A DNA stretch of 32,839 nucleotides from NCBI GenBank assembly GCA_019115385.1, contig DXDR01000044.1, positions 1 to 32,839 on the forward strand. Reading direction: 5' to 3'. The notes beneath the pieces were generated by a model. The model worked only from the letters and a program-made list of their open reading frames with translations. It searched no databases and was not told the DNA's origin. Of this stretch, positions 14,894 through 22,547 are shown in pieces. Position 1 is the stretch's first letter; every line of letters begins with the position of its first letter. The stretch comes from Candidatus Mediterraneibacter avicola (GTDB lineage: Bacteria > Bacillota > Clostridia > Lachnospirales > Lachnospiraceae). Position numbers and translations under genes: made by a program.

Positions 14894-16413
14894 GCCCTGT
14901 GTCCTCCGATCTGATTGTTCCTGTCTCTCGCCGTAGCGCCCTCCTCCAGATTCATGCCACGCAGGATCGCATTCTTTCCAAACTTTTTCTTAATCTCCAG
15001 CACCGCCTTCTGCATCTTCTCCTCTCTTGCAAGCTGTTCTTTCTCTCTTTCCTGCTCTTTCCGAAGAGACGCATAATCGGTAAAAAGATCCATCTGTTCA
15101 AACTGCATTTTGCTCTCCGCCTCAGACCTTTGGATCACATGTTCTGCAGCCATGCTGATTCTTCTCACCAGAAGCTTCGGATCCACGATCCGGTCAAACA
15201 GTTCCGTAACCGTCCCAACAATCTGCCGGGTGGAGGACGTGTACTGCTTCAGATTCGCCGTACCGTGGGCATGCTTCGGTATCTGCCGCCCGTAACGGTC
15301 GGCCTTCACCTCCCCGGTGAACTGTTTCCGCAATTCCGGGTCTCTGAGATTATCAATGTCATAGCCCACTGTCAGCACGATCTGATTTGTGACAAGTCCC
15401 TTATCTACCAGATCCAGCACGAGCAGATCCGCCATCTCCCGCGCCACAAGCTTTGCCCTATCAAAAGGATAGGGACACTGAAGCACCTGCCCTGAACCCA
15501 CGCTGCTGCTCTGTGGCTTATATGCCTTAATATGGGCAATGGTACACGGCTCCCATCCCCATGCATGGTCGATCAAAAGCTCCGCATTGACTCCAAACAG
15601 GTCATAAAGGAGATCTTCATTGTAGTAATCCGCCGGGCCTCCCAGAGAGCAGCGGGCGATATCCCCCATCGTGTACAGTCCCCTCTCCTCCAGTTTCCTC
15701 GCGTAACCTCTTCCCACCCGCCAGAAATCAGTCAGCGGCCTGTGCGACCACAGCGATCTGCGGTAAGACATCTCGTCCAGCTCCGCGATGCGGACGCCGT
15801 TCTCATCCGCCGGACTGTGCTTTGCCTCAATGTCCATCGCCACCTTGCAGAGATACAGGTTCGTACCGATTCCCGCCGTCGCGGTAATGCCGGTCGTCTC
15901 AAGCACGTCAATGATCATTTTTCTGGCCAGTTCCCGGGCAGTCGTCTGATACGTCCTCAGATATGCCGTAGCGTCAATAAACACCTCGTCGATCGAATAG
16001 ACATGGATATCTTCCGGAGCGATGTACTTCAAATATACCTGGTAGATTTCCCCGCTGATCTTCATGTAGAGAGCCATCTGCGGCGGAGCAGCCACAAAGG
16101 CTGCTGCCAGGGACGGATCCTTCTTTAGTTCCGGTGCCTGACAGGACGAGCCGGTAAGCGTATGACCCGGGGCTGCCTGCTGCCGCATGACATTGACTTC
16201 CCGGATCTTCTGCTCCACCTCAAATAATCTGGGTCTTCCCGGAATTCCGTAAGCCTTAAGGGACGGGGAGACGGCAAGACAGATCGTCTTCTCTGTGCGG
16301 CTTCTGTCCGCCACCACCAGATTTGTCGTCAAAGGATCCAGCCCCCGCTCCATACACTCCACGGAAGCATAAAACGATTTCAGATCGATCGCGATATAAG
16401 TCCTGTCTGCCAT
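14890..16413 (-). CDS. Y-family DNA polymerase (UvrX/ImpB type)
   Basis: 507 residues from the ATG at 16413, which follows AAGGAGGAG; the 16443 codon is not needed. The catalytic acids are D10 (YIAIDLKSFYASVE) and D142-E143 (YSIDEVFID). A helix-hairpin-helix region (WRVGRGYARKLEERGLYTMGDIA) and a little-finger domain follow. The tail contains QMDLF, a likely beta-clamp binding peptide. It should copy past DNA lesions in the cytoplasm. A LexA box overlaps its -35, so SOS induction is expected. The operon continues with the YolD-like gene. A 507-residue length with a long charged tail (KEQEREKEQLAREEKMQKAV) fits the UvrX-like group rather than the shorter DinB. Confidence 0.9.
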   Translation of the reverse strand: MADRTYIAIDLKSFYASVECMERGLDPLTTNLVVADRSRTEKTICLAVSPSLKAYGIPGRPRLFEVEQKIREVNVMRQQAAPGHTLTGSSCQAPELKKDPSLAAAFVAAPPQMALYMKISGEIYQVYLKYIAPEDIHVYSIDEVFIDATAYLRTYQTTARELARKMIIDVLETTGITATAGIGTNLYLCKVAMDIEAKHSPADENGVRIAELDEMSYRRSLWSHRPLTDFWRVGRGYARKLEERGLYTMGDIARCSLGGPADYYNEDLLYDLFGVNAELLIDHAWGWEPCTIAHIKAYKPQSSSVGSGQVLQCPYPFDRAKLVAREMADLLVLDLVDKGLVTNQIVLTVGYDIDNLRDPELRKQFTGEVKADRYGRQIPKHAHGTANLKQYTSSTRQIVGTVTELFDRIVDPKLLVRRISMAAEHVIQRSEAESKMQFEQMDLFTDYASLRKEQEREKEQLAREEKMQKAVLEIKKKFGKNAILRGMNLEEGATARDRNNQIGGHRA

Positions 16414-16523
16414 CCCTGCTCCTCCTTGTCCATTTTCCCGCATTCCGGTTATTCCCCGTTCTGTCGCTGGGGAAACTTCCCAAAACGGAGCTGATTTTCT
16501 TACTTATCCTTCTCTGTAGATAC

Positions 16524-16558
16524 AGAATAACACAAATTCAGTTTTCGAACAAGTGTTC
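16524..16558 (-). promoter_or_regulatory. LexA-controlled promoter of the polymerase-YolD operon
   Basis: GAACAAGTGTTC (16547-16558) matches the Gram-positive LexA core GAAC-N4-GTTC. On the minus strand the -35 TTGTTC (16547-16552) lies inside it, followed by a 17-base spacer and -10 TATTCT (16524-16529). LexA bound here would block the polymerase. Confidence 0.8.
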
Positions 16559-16571
16559 TTTGTATATCTTA

Positions 16572-16600
16572 TTGCTCTTTTTTAAAACACAGCTTATAAT
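16572..16600 (+). promoter_or_regulatory. Promoter of the MATE transporter gene
   Basis: -35-like TTGCTC (16572-16577), a 17-base spacer and a perfect -10 TATAAT (16595-16600). It leaves a leader of about 90 bases before the ATG at 16699. Confidence 0.55.
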
Positions 16601-16698
16601 ACATATGCCCAATAATCTAAAAGGGATTCATTATTACAGCAATTATTTGCCCTTGTATAGCGTCAGTATACGAGAGGATACAGATAAGGGGATTTTTT

Positions 16699-18045
16699 AT
16701 GGAAACAGTACAGCAGACAAAAAACGAAATTACCGAAGGCATCATCTGGAAACAGCTTCTTCTGTTCTTTTTCCCGATCCTGCTGGGTACTTTTTTTCAG
16801 CAGCTTTACAATACGATCGACAGTGTGATCGTGGGACAGTTTGTAGGAAAGGAAGCGCTCGCCAGCGTAGGCGGATCTTCCGCACAGATCGTTGCTCTTG
16901 TGGTCGGCTTCTTCACCGGTCTCTCATCGGGAGCTGCCGTAACTGTCGCCCAGTTCGTAGGCGCAGGAAGAGAAAAGACTGCCAACGAAGGACTGCACAA
17001 TGCCTATGCCATTGCCGCGGCCGGAGGGATCATGCTTACATTTATCGGCATACTGACCGCGCCGTTTATGCTCCGTCTGATGAATACGCCGTCAGATACC
17101 ATGGACGGTTCGCTGACATATCTGCGGATTTATTTTGCAGGCATCCTGTTCGTGCTCATCTACAATATGGGCTCCGCCATCCTGCGCGCGGCCGGAGATT
17201 CCAAAAGCCCTCTGTATATCCTGATCATCTGCTGCGTCATCAATATTATCCTGGATATGGCTTTTGTGCTGGTCTTTCATATGGGCGTTACGGGCGTAGC
17301 AGTCGCTACTTTGACCGCACAGGCTGTGAGCGCCTGTCTTGTGACATACAAGCTGATGCGCTCCGGTGGGGTCCTGCATCTTTCCCTGCGTAAGATCCGA
17401 TTCCACGGGTCCCTCCTTTCTATGCAGTTAAAGCTGGGACTTCCCACAGGTTTTGAATCGATCCTTTTTGCGATCACAAATATTGCCATCCAGGCTGCTA
17501 TCAATACATTCGGCACTGACACCACTGCCGCGTGGTCTGCATTCGGCAAACTGGACGCCATCTTCTGGATGGTAAGCACGGCCTTCGGCATCTCCATCAC
17601 TACCTTTGTGGGGCAGAATTACGGAGCCGGCAGGATGGACCGGGTAAAAAAAAGCACCCGTGTCTGCCTCTGGATGGATCTGGCCGTTTCCTTTGTCCTT
17701 GTGGCCTTTCTGATCGCCGCAAGGGACATCCTCTTCCGGCTCTTTACTGCTGACGACACTGTAGTGCAGATTGGGTCTGATATGCTCCTGTTCATCACAC
17801 CGTGGTATATTGTCTATGTATTTATCGAAGTGTTGGGAGGCTCCCTGCGAGGCCGCGGAAACGTGATCGTCCCCGTTGTGATCACCCTGCTGGGCGTCTG
17901 CGTCCTGCGGATCATCTGGCTGGCCGGTGTTCTGAGGATCCGGCCTACGATCCATGGGATCATCTTCAGTTATCCCGTAACATGGGTTATCACCGCCCTT
18001 GCATTTATCGGATATTATATCTGCAAAAACAGACAGCGCCGATAA
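16699..18045 (+). CDS. MATE-family efflux transporter
   Basis: 448 residues with AAGGGGATTTTTT before the ATG. About 12 membrane helices are seen in two repeated halves. The first half has FFFPILLGTFFQQLYNTIDSVIVG and GLSSGAAVTVAQFVGAG; the second has FEAILFAITNIAIQAAINTFG-like (FESILFAI) and GISITTFVGQNYGAG. MATE pumps export drugs and cationic organic compounds using Na+ or H+ across the cytoplasmic membrane. Its convergent neighbour is a TetR regulator on the other strand, which could control it, though no operator is seen at its promoter. Confidence 0.9.
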   Translation: METVQQTKNEITEGIIWKQLLLFFFPILLGTFFQQLYNTIDSVIVGQFVGKEALASVGGSSAQIVALVVGFFTGLSSGAAVTVAQFVGAGREKTANEGLHNAYAIAAAGGIMLTFIGILTAPFMLRLMNTPSDTMDGSLTYLRIYFAGILFVLIYNMGSAILRAAGDSKSPLYILIICCVINIILDMAFVLVFHMGVTGVAVATLTAQAVSACLVTYKLMRSGGVLHLSLRKIRFHGSLLSMQLKLGLPTGFESILFAITNIAIQAAINTFGTDTTAAWSAFGKLDAIFWMVSTAFGISITTFVGQNYGAGRMDRVKKSTRVCLWMDLAVSFVLVAFLIAARDILFRLFTADDTVVQIGSDMLLFITPWYIVYVFIEVLGGSLRGRGNVIVPVVITLLGVCVLRIIWLAGVLRIRPTIHGIIFSYPVTWVITALAFIGYYICKNRQRR

Positions 18046-18098
18046 ACCTGGCTTCGCTCCGGTCCAGACATTTTTCCGATATGAATCGGCGGCTTATC

Positions 18099-18725
18099 TC
18101 ACGGATGACCCAGCAGCTTCTTCACCATAGAGTCTATGATTTCATAGACTGAAAGGCACACATAATCTACGCCCGCCTCCTGCATGGCCGCCTTCTGTTT
18201 CTCTGTCACCACAGTATACGGGTACACGCCGAACAGGAACGGGAAGAACGCATAGATAAACCCCTGGATATCCCCCACGCTCATTGAAGGGAAGAATTTC
18301 TCCAGACAGCATGAAACAGCCCGAAGCGAATTACCGTAGGCCACCTTAAAAGCAACCAGATTTTCCATACGGCTGTTGGCTTCCATATCATAATGGTTCA
18401 TAGCCAGCAGCTTCAGCAGGCATTCCCGCTTTTCCAGCGTGTGCGCCACCGCTCCGGCAAACTCGTTCACACTCATCCGTTCATTCTCCTGATACAGGAT
18501 TTCCAGATCCCGGATCCACAGCTCGTATTCTCTCTGAAACAAGGCAAGAAAAATTTCTTCTTTTGTCTGGAAATAGTTGTAAATGGATGTGCGGGTAAAG
18601 GATGTCTTTTCCCCGATCTCTTTGAGTGTGATCTCTTTAAAGCTCATCGTCTCATACAGTTTGGCGCAGGCGCTGATGATCTCATTTTTTCTCGAATTTG
18701 TCAGTTCTTCTGATCCCCTGGGCAT
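18099..18725 (-). CDS. TetR/AcrR-family regulator
   Basis: 208 residues from the ATG at 18725 (AGAGG eight bases before it); the frame extends to a TTG at 18746 that is less likely. The helix-turn-helix is in the first 60 residues (RKNEIISACAKLYETMSFKEI, then LKEIGEKTSFTRTSIYNYF, QTKEEIFLALF). The rest is an all-helical ligand domain. It has a good promoter whose -35 lies in an imperfect copy of the TGACA-N3-TGTCA palindrome, so it may repress itself and the genes carrying better copies (alcohol dehydrogenase and aldo/keto reductase). That link is inferred from site placement. Confidence 0.9.
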   Translation of the reverse strand: MPRGSEELTNSRKNEIISACAKLYETMSFKEITLKEIGEKTSFTRTSIYNYFQTKEEIFLALFQREYELWIRDLEILYQENERMSVNEFAGAVAHTLEKRECLLKLLAMNHYDMEANSRMENLVAFKVAYGNSLRAVSCCLEKFFPSMSVGDIQGFIYAFFPFLFGVYPYTVVTEKQKAAMQEAGVDYVCLSVYEIIDSMVKKLLGHP

Positions 18726-18758
18726 ATTTTGATCCTCTTTTCTCAATTATCTATACAT

Positions 18759-18787
18759 AGTATACCCATGTGCTGACATTGGGTCAA
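18759..18787 (-). promoter_or_regulatory. TetR gene promoter with overlapping TGACA-N3-GGTCA site
   Basis: On the minus strand, -35 TTGACC (18782-18787), a 17-base spacer and -10 TATACT (18759-18764). TGACATTGGGTCA (18774-18786) covers most of the -35. This placement is identical, base for base, to that of the site at the alcohol dehydrogenase promoter. GTATAC and neighbouring ATAC repeats lie over the -10. Confidence 0.65.
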
Positions 18788-18789
18788 CC

Positions 18790-18842
18790 AAAAAAGCAGA
18801 TGGCGGGCAAAGCAATCCCCCGCCCTGTCATCTGCCTGTTTT
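18790..18842 (-). terminator. Terminator of the dehydrogenase-flavodoxin operon
   Basis: GCAGATG (18796-18802) pairs with CATCTGC (18829-18835), and an inner GCGGG/CCCGC stem extends it with a bulge. A-tracts and T-tracts flank both sides, so it could work in both directions. It lies 33 bases past the flavodoxin stop and just before the TetR promoter. Confidence 0.75.
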
Positions 18843-18874
18843 TTACCTTCTGTGCAGTAAATACATCCTCATTT

Positions 18875-19342
18875 TTACTGCATCTCTTTTACCCATGCTT
18901 CTATATTTCCTCCGTTAAGCAGCTTTCCCGGTTTCCAGTCAGCCGCCGGACAGTGCTCCCTCAGACTCTTTTCAGCCTTTTGGATCCCGCTGCCGCCGGA
19001 TGTGGCAAAGGGGATCATCTTCTTTCCGGCAAAATCATAGGACTCCAGAAATGTATCCACGATCCTCGGCTCCACGTACCACCAGACCGGAAAACCGACC
19101 CATACGGTATCGTACTGCTCCATATCTTCTACTGCTTCCGCTATCGCCGGCCTGCACTTCGGATCATCCATCTCCACTGTACTGCGGCTCTTTTTATCCA
19201 TCCAGTTAAGATCCGCCGGAGTATACGGCTCTTCCGGCTGTATCTCATACAGATCCGCCCCGGCAGCTGCGGCAATCTTTTCCGCCGCTTTTGCAGTCAC
19301 GCCGCTGGCCGAAAAATATGCGACTAAACTCTTTTTGCCCAT
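18875..19342 (-). CDS. Flavodoxin-like protein
   Basis: 155 residues with AGGAGG before the ATG. The FMN phosphate loop is [15 protein letters not shown], close to the start, followed by the flavodoxin-typical [21 protein letters not shown] and [14 protein letters not shown] strands. It should carry FMN and transfer electrons or reduce small molecules in the cytoplasm. It lies 16 bases after the iron alcohol dehydrogenase on the same strand and ends with a terminator, so the two form an operon. Confidence 0.88.
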   Translation of the reverse strand: MGKKSLVAYFSASGVTAKAAEKIAAAAGADLYEIQPEEPYTPADLNWMDKKSRSTVEMDDPKCRPAIAEAVEDMEQYDTVWVGFPVWWYVEPRIVDTFLESYDFAGKKMIPFATSGGSGIQKAEKSLREHCPAADWKPGKLLNGGNIEAWVKEMQ

Positions 19343-19358
19343 ATCGTTCTATCCTCCT

Positions 19359-20531
19359 TTAAGCCATACTCTCTCTTAAGATTTCTCTGATCTCATCCTT
19401 CTCCAGGACTTTATATCCGCCCGGCATAACCAGCGTTCCCTCCGCAATGCCTTCCAGCATCTCTTCCGTCGCGCCCAGTTCAGAGATATTCATCACAAGC
19501 CCCAGTTCCTTCATCCAGCTTTCCATAGCCTTCAGTCCTTCTTCCGCGATCTGCACATCATTCTTGCCCTCCGGATCCACATCCCATACATTGATGGCAA
19601 AGCGTTTAAATTTTGCCAGTCCGTAAGGCATAATATGACGGTAATACGGAAGAGACACAGCCGCCAGCGTCATGCCGTGGGTCGCGTTTGTGTAAGCTCC
19701 TACAGACTGTCCCAGCATATGGACCATCCAGTCTGTGGATTTTCCTTTTGCGACAAGCGTGTTCAGCGCCCATGTCGCCGTCCACATAATGTTGCTGCGC
19801 GCCTCATAATTCTGCGGATCTTTATTTGCAATGCGGCTGGAGTGGAGCAGAGAGCGCATCAATCCCTCGCTGATATAGTCGCTTGTATTGTCGTCTTCGC
19901 CCGAAAAATACTGCTCGCAGATATGGTTAAATATATCATAGATACCGGAGACCATCTGATAGTGCGGCAGCGTCAGCGTATATTGGGGATTCAGGATGGA
20001 GAATTTCGGCATGATCTTCTCGTCTGCAAAGACATGCCCGATCTTCTGTTTCGTCTCATGGTTGGTAATAACCGCGCCTGCATTCATCTCCGATCCGGTT
20101 CCCACCATTGTCAGGACGCATCCCACCGGCAATGTCTCACATTCGGGTTCCTCGAAACGCAGATAATATTTTTCCCACGGATCTTCCTCGCAGTTCACAG
20201 ATACGGAAACCGCTTTGGCATAATCGCAGACAGAGCCGCCGCCTACCGCCAGCAGAAAATCTGCATGATGCTTTCTCGCGATTTCCACACCCTCATATAG
20301 TTTCTCAAGCGTCGGGTTCGGCATCACGCCGGCGATCTCCGCCACTTTTTTCCCGTTGTCCTCAAGAATCCTGCATACTTCGTCATAGATCCCGTTTTTC
20401 TTGATAGAACCGCCGCCGTAGATCAGCACTATGTTACTGCCATATTTCGGCAGTTCTGTATTCAGATAGTTCAGTGAATCATCTCCGAAATAAAGTTTTG
20501 TCGGATTACAGTATGAAAAATTTCCAAGCAT
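19359..20531 (-). CDS. Iron-containing alcohol dehydrogenase (YqhD/butanol dehydrogenase type)
   Basis: 390 residues starting MLGNFSYCNPTKLYFG. The nucleotide loop is LAVGGGSVCDYAKA (about 94-106). The metal ligands are visible: D199 and H203 in GIYDIFNH, H271 in DWMVHMLGQ and H285 in NATHGMTLA. YqhD-type enzymes reduce aldehydes such as butyraldehyde or methylglyoxal with NADPH. The gene has a near-consensus promoter with two TGACA-N3-TGTCA palindromes and is divergent from the second LysR gene. A regulator next to a YqhD-type gene recalls E. coli yqhC-yqhD, although YqhC is AraC-type. Confidence 0.92.
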   Translation of the reverse strand: MLGNFSYCNPTKLYFGDDSLNYLNTELPKYGSNIVLIYGGGSIKKNGIYDEVCRILEDNGKKVAEIAGVMPNPTLEKLYEGVEIARKHHADFLLAVGGGSVCDYAKAVSVSVNCEEDPWEKYYLRFEEPECETLPVGCVLTMVGTGSEMNAGAVITNHETKQKIGHVFADEKIMPKFSILNPQYTLTLPHYQMVSGIYDIFNHICEQYFSGEDDNTSDYISEGLMRSLLHSSRIANKDPQNYEARSNIMWTATWALNTLVAKGKSTDWMVHMLGQSVGAYTNATHGMTLAAVSLPYYRHIMPYGLAKFKRFAINVWDVDPEGKNDVQIAEEGLKAMESWMKELGLVMNISELGATEEMLEGIAEGTLVMPGGYKVLEKDEIREILRESMA

Positions 20532-20557
20532 TTCTGTCCTCTCCTTCTGTTTTATTC

Positions 20558-20607
20558 TGACATCGTGTCACTATCCGTATAATAGCACTGTTCTGACATT
20601 GTGTCAA
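20558..20607 (-). promoter_or_regulatory. Alcohol dehydrogenase promoter with two TGACA-N3-TGTCA operators
   Basis: On the minus strand, -35 TTGACA (20602-20607, perfect), a 17-base spacer and -10 TATTAT (20579-20584). Operator 1, TGACATTGTGTCA (20594-20606), covers the -35. Operator 2, TGACATCGTGTCA (20558-20570), lies at the start of the transcript. Their centres are 36 bp apart. This layout fits repression. Confidence 0.75.
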
Positions 20608-20688
20608 TACATTTTTAAAACAGTCTGTCCTATAGTATTACAAATTTTTATAGACAATCAGCTTCCCTGGAAATTATCTATCTGAATA

Positions 20689-20717
20689 TTGTGTATTTGA
20701 TCCGCAGGGAATATAAT
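20689..20717 (+). promoter_or_regulatory. Promoter of the second LysR gene
   Basis: -35-like TTGTGT (20689-20694), a 17-base spacer and a perfect -10 TATAAT (20712-20717), about 45 bases before the ATG at 20763. It also shows that the upstream in-frame ATG at 20691 is not the start. Confidence 0.55.
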
Positions 20718-20762
20718 AAATGCGAAAAAGAAGTGAATCCTATAAGGCAGAAAGGAGTTTAT

Positions 20763-21668
20763 ATGGAGTTACGTGTCCTGAATTATTTTCTGGCGATCGC
20801 AAGAGAGCAGAGTATCGTACACGCGGCCGAGTCCCTGCATCTTTCCCAGCCCACGCTTTCCACCCAGATTAAAAATCTGGAAGAAGAACTGGGCAAACAA
20901 CTTCTCATCCGCGGGACAAAAGGCTCCCGCAAGGTCACGCTGACAGAAGAAGGAATGATCCTCAGAAAACGTGCAGAAGAGATTCTTGATCTGGTAAGAA
21001 GGACGGAAAGTGAGATTGCTATGAGCGATGATATCGTCATTGGCGATGTCTATATCGGAACCGGAGAGACGGACGGCGTCCGCCTCATTGCCAGAGCGGC
21101 AAAGACTCTTCAGAACCGGCATCCGGGTATCCGGTACCATATCACCAGCGGAAATGCCTCCCTTGTAATGGAACGCCTGGACAAGGGGCTGATCGACTTC
21201 GGCATTGTCTTTAAAGATGTGGATCTGGCAAAATATAATATGCTGGAAACGCCATGCTCAGATATCTGGGGCGTTCTCATGCGAAAAGACGCTCCGCTGG
21301 CGCAGAAAAAAACGATCACCCCGCAGGATCTGCGGGACAAGCCGCTGATCCTGTCCCAGCAGGAATACCGTGGCGGAGGCCTGACCCGGTGGATCGGACG
21401 GGAGCCGGCAAAACTGAATATCACCGCCACCTACAACCTGCTCTTCAATGCCTCCCTTCTTGTCGATGAAGGACTGGGCTACGCCATCGGCTTTGACAAA
21501 ATCATTAATACTGCCGGAGAGAGCAATCTGTGTTTCCGCCCCCTGGAACCGAAGCTGGACAACAAAATGCGCATTATCTGGAAAAAATATCAACTCTTTT
21601 CAAAACCGGCGGAAAAGTTCCTGGAAGTGCTCCGGGACTCTCTGGAGCACGCCGAAGGGGAAAGTTAG
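20763..21668 (+). CDS. LysR-family transcriptional regulator (second paralogue)
   Basis: 301 residues from the ATG at 20763, with AAAGGAG five bases upstream. The helix-turn-helix is at 1-60 (FLAIAREQSIVHAAESLHLSQPTLSTQIKNLEEELGKQLL). The effector domain has DVYIGTGETDGVRLIARAAK and IDFGIVFKDVDLAKYNMLETP, parallel to the first LysR (LDIGLLVEPVDISKYNFVRTP). It is divergent from the alcohol dehydrogenase operon and should activate or repress it. The two LysR genes and their paired reductases look like duplicated modules. It converges on the ABC ATPase gene with a gap of 19 bases. Confidence 0.92.
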   Translation: MELRVLNYFLAIAREQSIVHAAESLHLSQPTLSTQIKNLEEELGKQLLIRGTKGSRKVTLTEEGMILRKRAEEILDLVRRTESEIAMSDDIVIGDVYIGTGETDGVRLIARAAKTLQNRHPGIRYHITSGNASLVMERLDKGLIDFGIVFKDVDLAKYNMLETPCSDIWGVLMRKDAPLAQKKTITPQDLRDKPLILSQQEYRGGGLTRWIGREPAKLNITATYNLLFNASLLVDEGLGYAIGFDKIINTAGESNLCFRPLEPKLDNKMRIIWKKYQLFSKPAEKFLEVLRDSLEHAEGES

Positions 21669-21687
21669 ATCCATTGTATCTTCCAGG

Positions 21688-22353
21688 CTATACGTTTGCC
21701 CCGTCTCTCAGATAAACGATCCGGTCGCAGTACTCCGCCACCTTGCTGTCATGGGTGACGATAATGATGGCCCGGTTCTTCATCTTCAGTCTCTGAAAAA
21801 GCTTCATCACATCATTTCCCGTATCTTCATCCAGCGCGCCGGTAGGCTCGTCGGCCAGGATGATCTTCGCGTTTTTTACAAGAGCTCTGGCTATGGCCGC
21901 CCTCTGCTGCTGGCCGCCGGAGAGCTCGCCGGGATAGGACTTTGCCTTCTCCTCAATCCCAAGATTGCGGAGCATCTTTTTGGTCCTCTGTCTGATCTTT
22001 GCTCCCGGGATTCCCTGGTATCTCAGAGGCAGGGACACATTTTTATACACGTTCATATCATCAATGAGGGCGAAATACTGAACCACAAATCCCACTTCCC
22101 GTCTCCGGTAGTTGAGCAGATATTTCTTTTTGCGGAAATCCACCTTCTTTCCGCCTACCCGCAGTTCGCCTTCATCCATGGTCATCAGGCCGCCCAGGAT
22201 ATTGAGCAGGGTGGACTTGCCGGAACCGCTCTTTCCCATAACCGCTACCATCTCTCCCTTGTCCACCGACAGAGACGCTCCCCGGAGTGCGTGCACCGCG
22301 GCATCCCCTTTGCCAAATGTCTTATGAATATTTTTCGCTTCGATATATGCCAT
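21688..22353 (-). CDS. ABC transporter ATP-binding protein (MacB/LolD-like)
   Basis: 221 residues. Walker A is GKSGSGKST (40-48), the Q-loop Q92 is in VVQYFALIDDM, the signature is LSGGQQQRAAIARAL (from 144), Walker B is IILADEPTGALD (164-173) and the switch histidine is H201. This is the subfamily that pairs with FtsX-like permeases exporting peptides or antibiotics. Its ATG overlaps the stop of the upstream permease remnant (TAATG). No complete permease is present, so the ATPase is an orphan unless a partner is elsewhere. It is the last gene of the two-component operon. Confidence 0.9.
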   Translation of the reverse strand: MAYIEAKNIHKTFGKGDAAVHALRGASLSVDKGEMVAVMGKSGSGKSTLLNILGGLMTMDEGELRVGGKKVDFRKKKYLLNYRRREVGFVVQYFALIDDMNVYKNVSLPLRYQGIPGAKIRQRTKKMLRNLGIEEKAKSYPGELSGGQQQRAAIARALVKNAKIILADEPTGALDEDTGNDVMKLFQRLKMKNRAIIIVTHDSKVAEYCDRIVYLRDGANV

Positions 22354-22517
22354 TACTCCTCACTCCTTATGATCTCTTCAATATCAACCTTCATCAGCTT
22401 CCTTGCGAAAACCGCGGATACGATCAGCACTGCCAGAAGCGCCGAGACCAGCACAAGCACCATGTTGAAAAATAAGAGAACCGCGCTCCTGCTTATCCTG
22501 CGCCGAAACAGGTTCAT
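22353..22517 (-). pseudogene. ABC permease remnant (54 residues)
   Basis: The ATG at 22517 follows AGGAGGTGCGG. The frame reads MNLFRRRISRSAVLLFFNMV, then a second hydrophobic stretch (LVLVSALLAVLIVSAVFA) and RKLMKVDIEEIIRSEE. The start is like that of an FtsX/MacB-type permease and the end matches its C-terminal tail (xxPxExIRxE form). The several hundred residues between are missing, in frame. Position between histidine kinase and ATPase, with start and stop both coupled, supports a permease gene that lost its centre. A tiny one- or two-helix membrane protein could still be made. Confidence 0.65.
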
Positions 22518-22547
22518 ACGCCGCACCTCCTCTCTGCCGCACATGAT

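Noticed and set aside
16546-16600. SOS control of the MATE gene by the LexA box
   Set aside because: The box overlaps the polymerase -35 and lies just upstream of the MATE -35 without overlapping its promoter elements.
16323-17393. A 356-codon plus-strand frame spanning the polymerase start and the MATE gene
   Set aside because: It crosses two promoters and overlaps two well-supported genes in other frames.
18046-18098. CCGAT/ATCGG hairpin as a shared terminator of the convergent MATE and TetR genes
   Set aside because: The stem is only five pairs and no T-tract follows on either strand.
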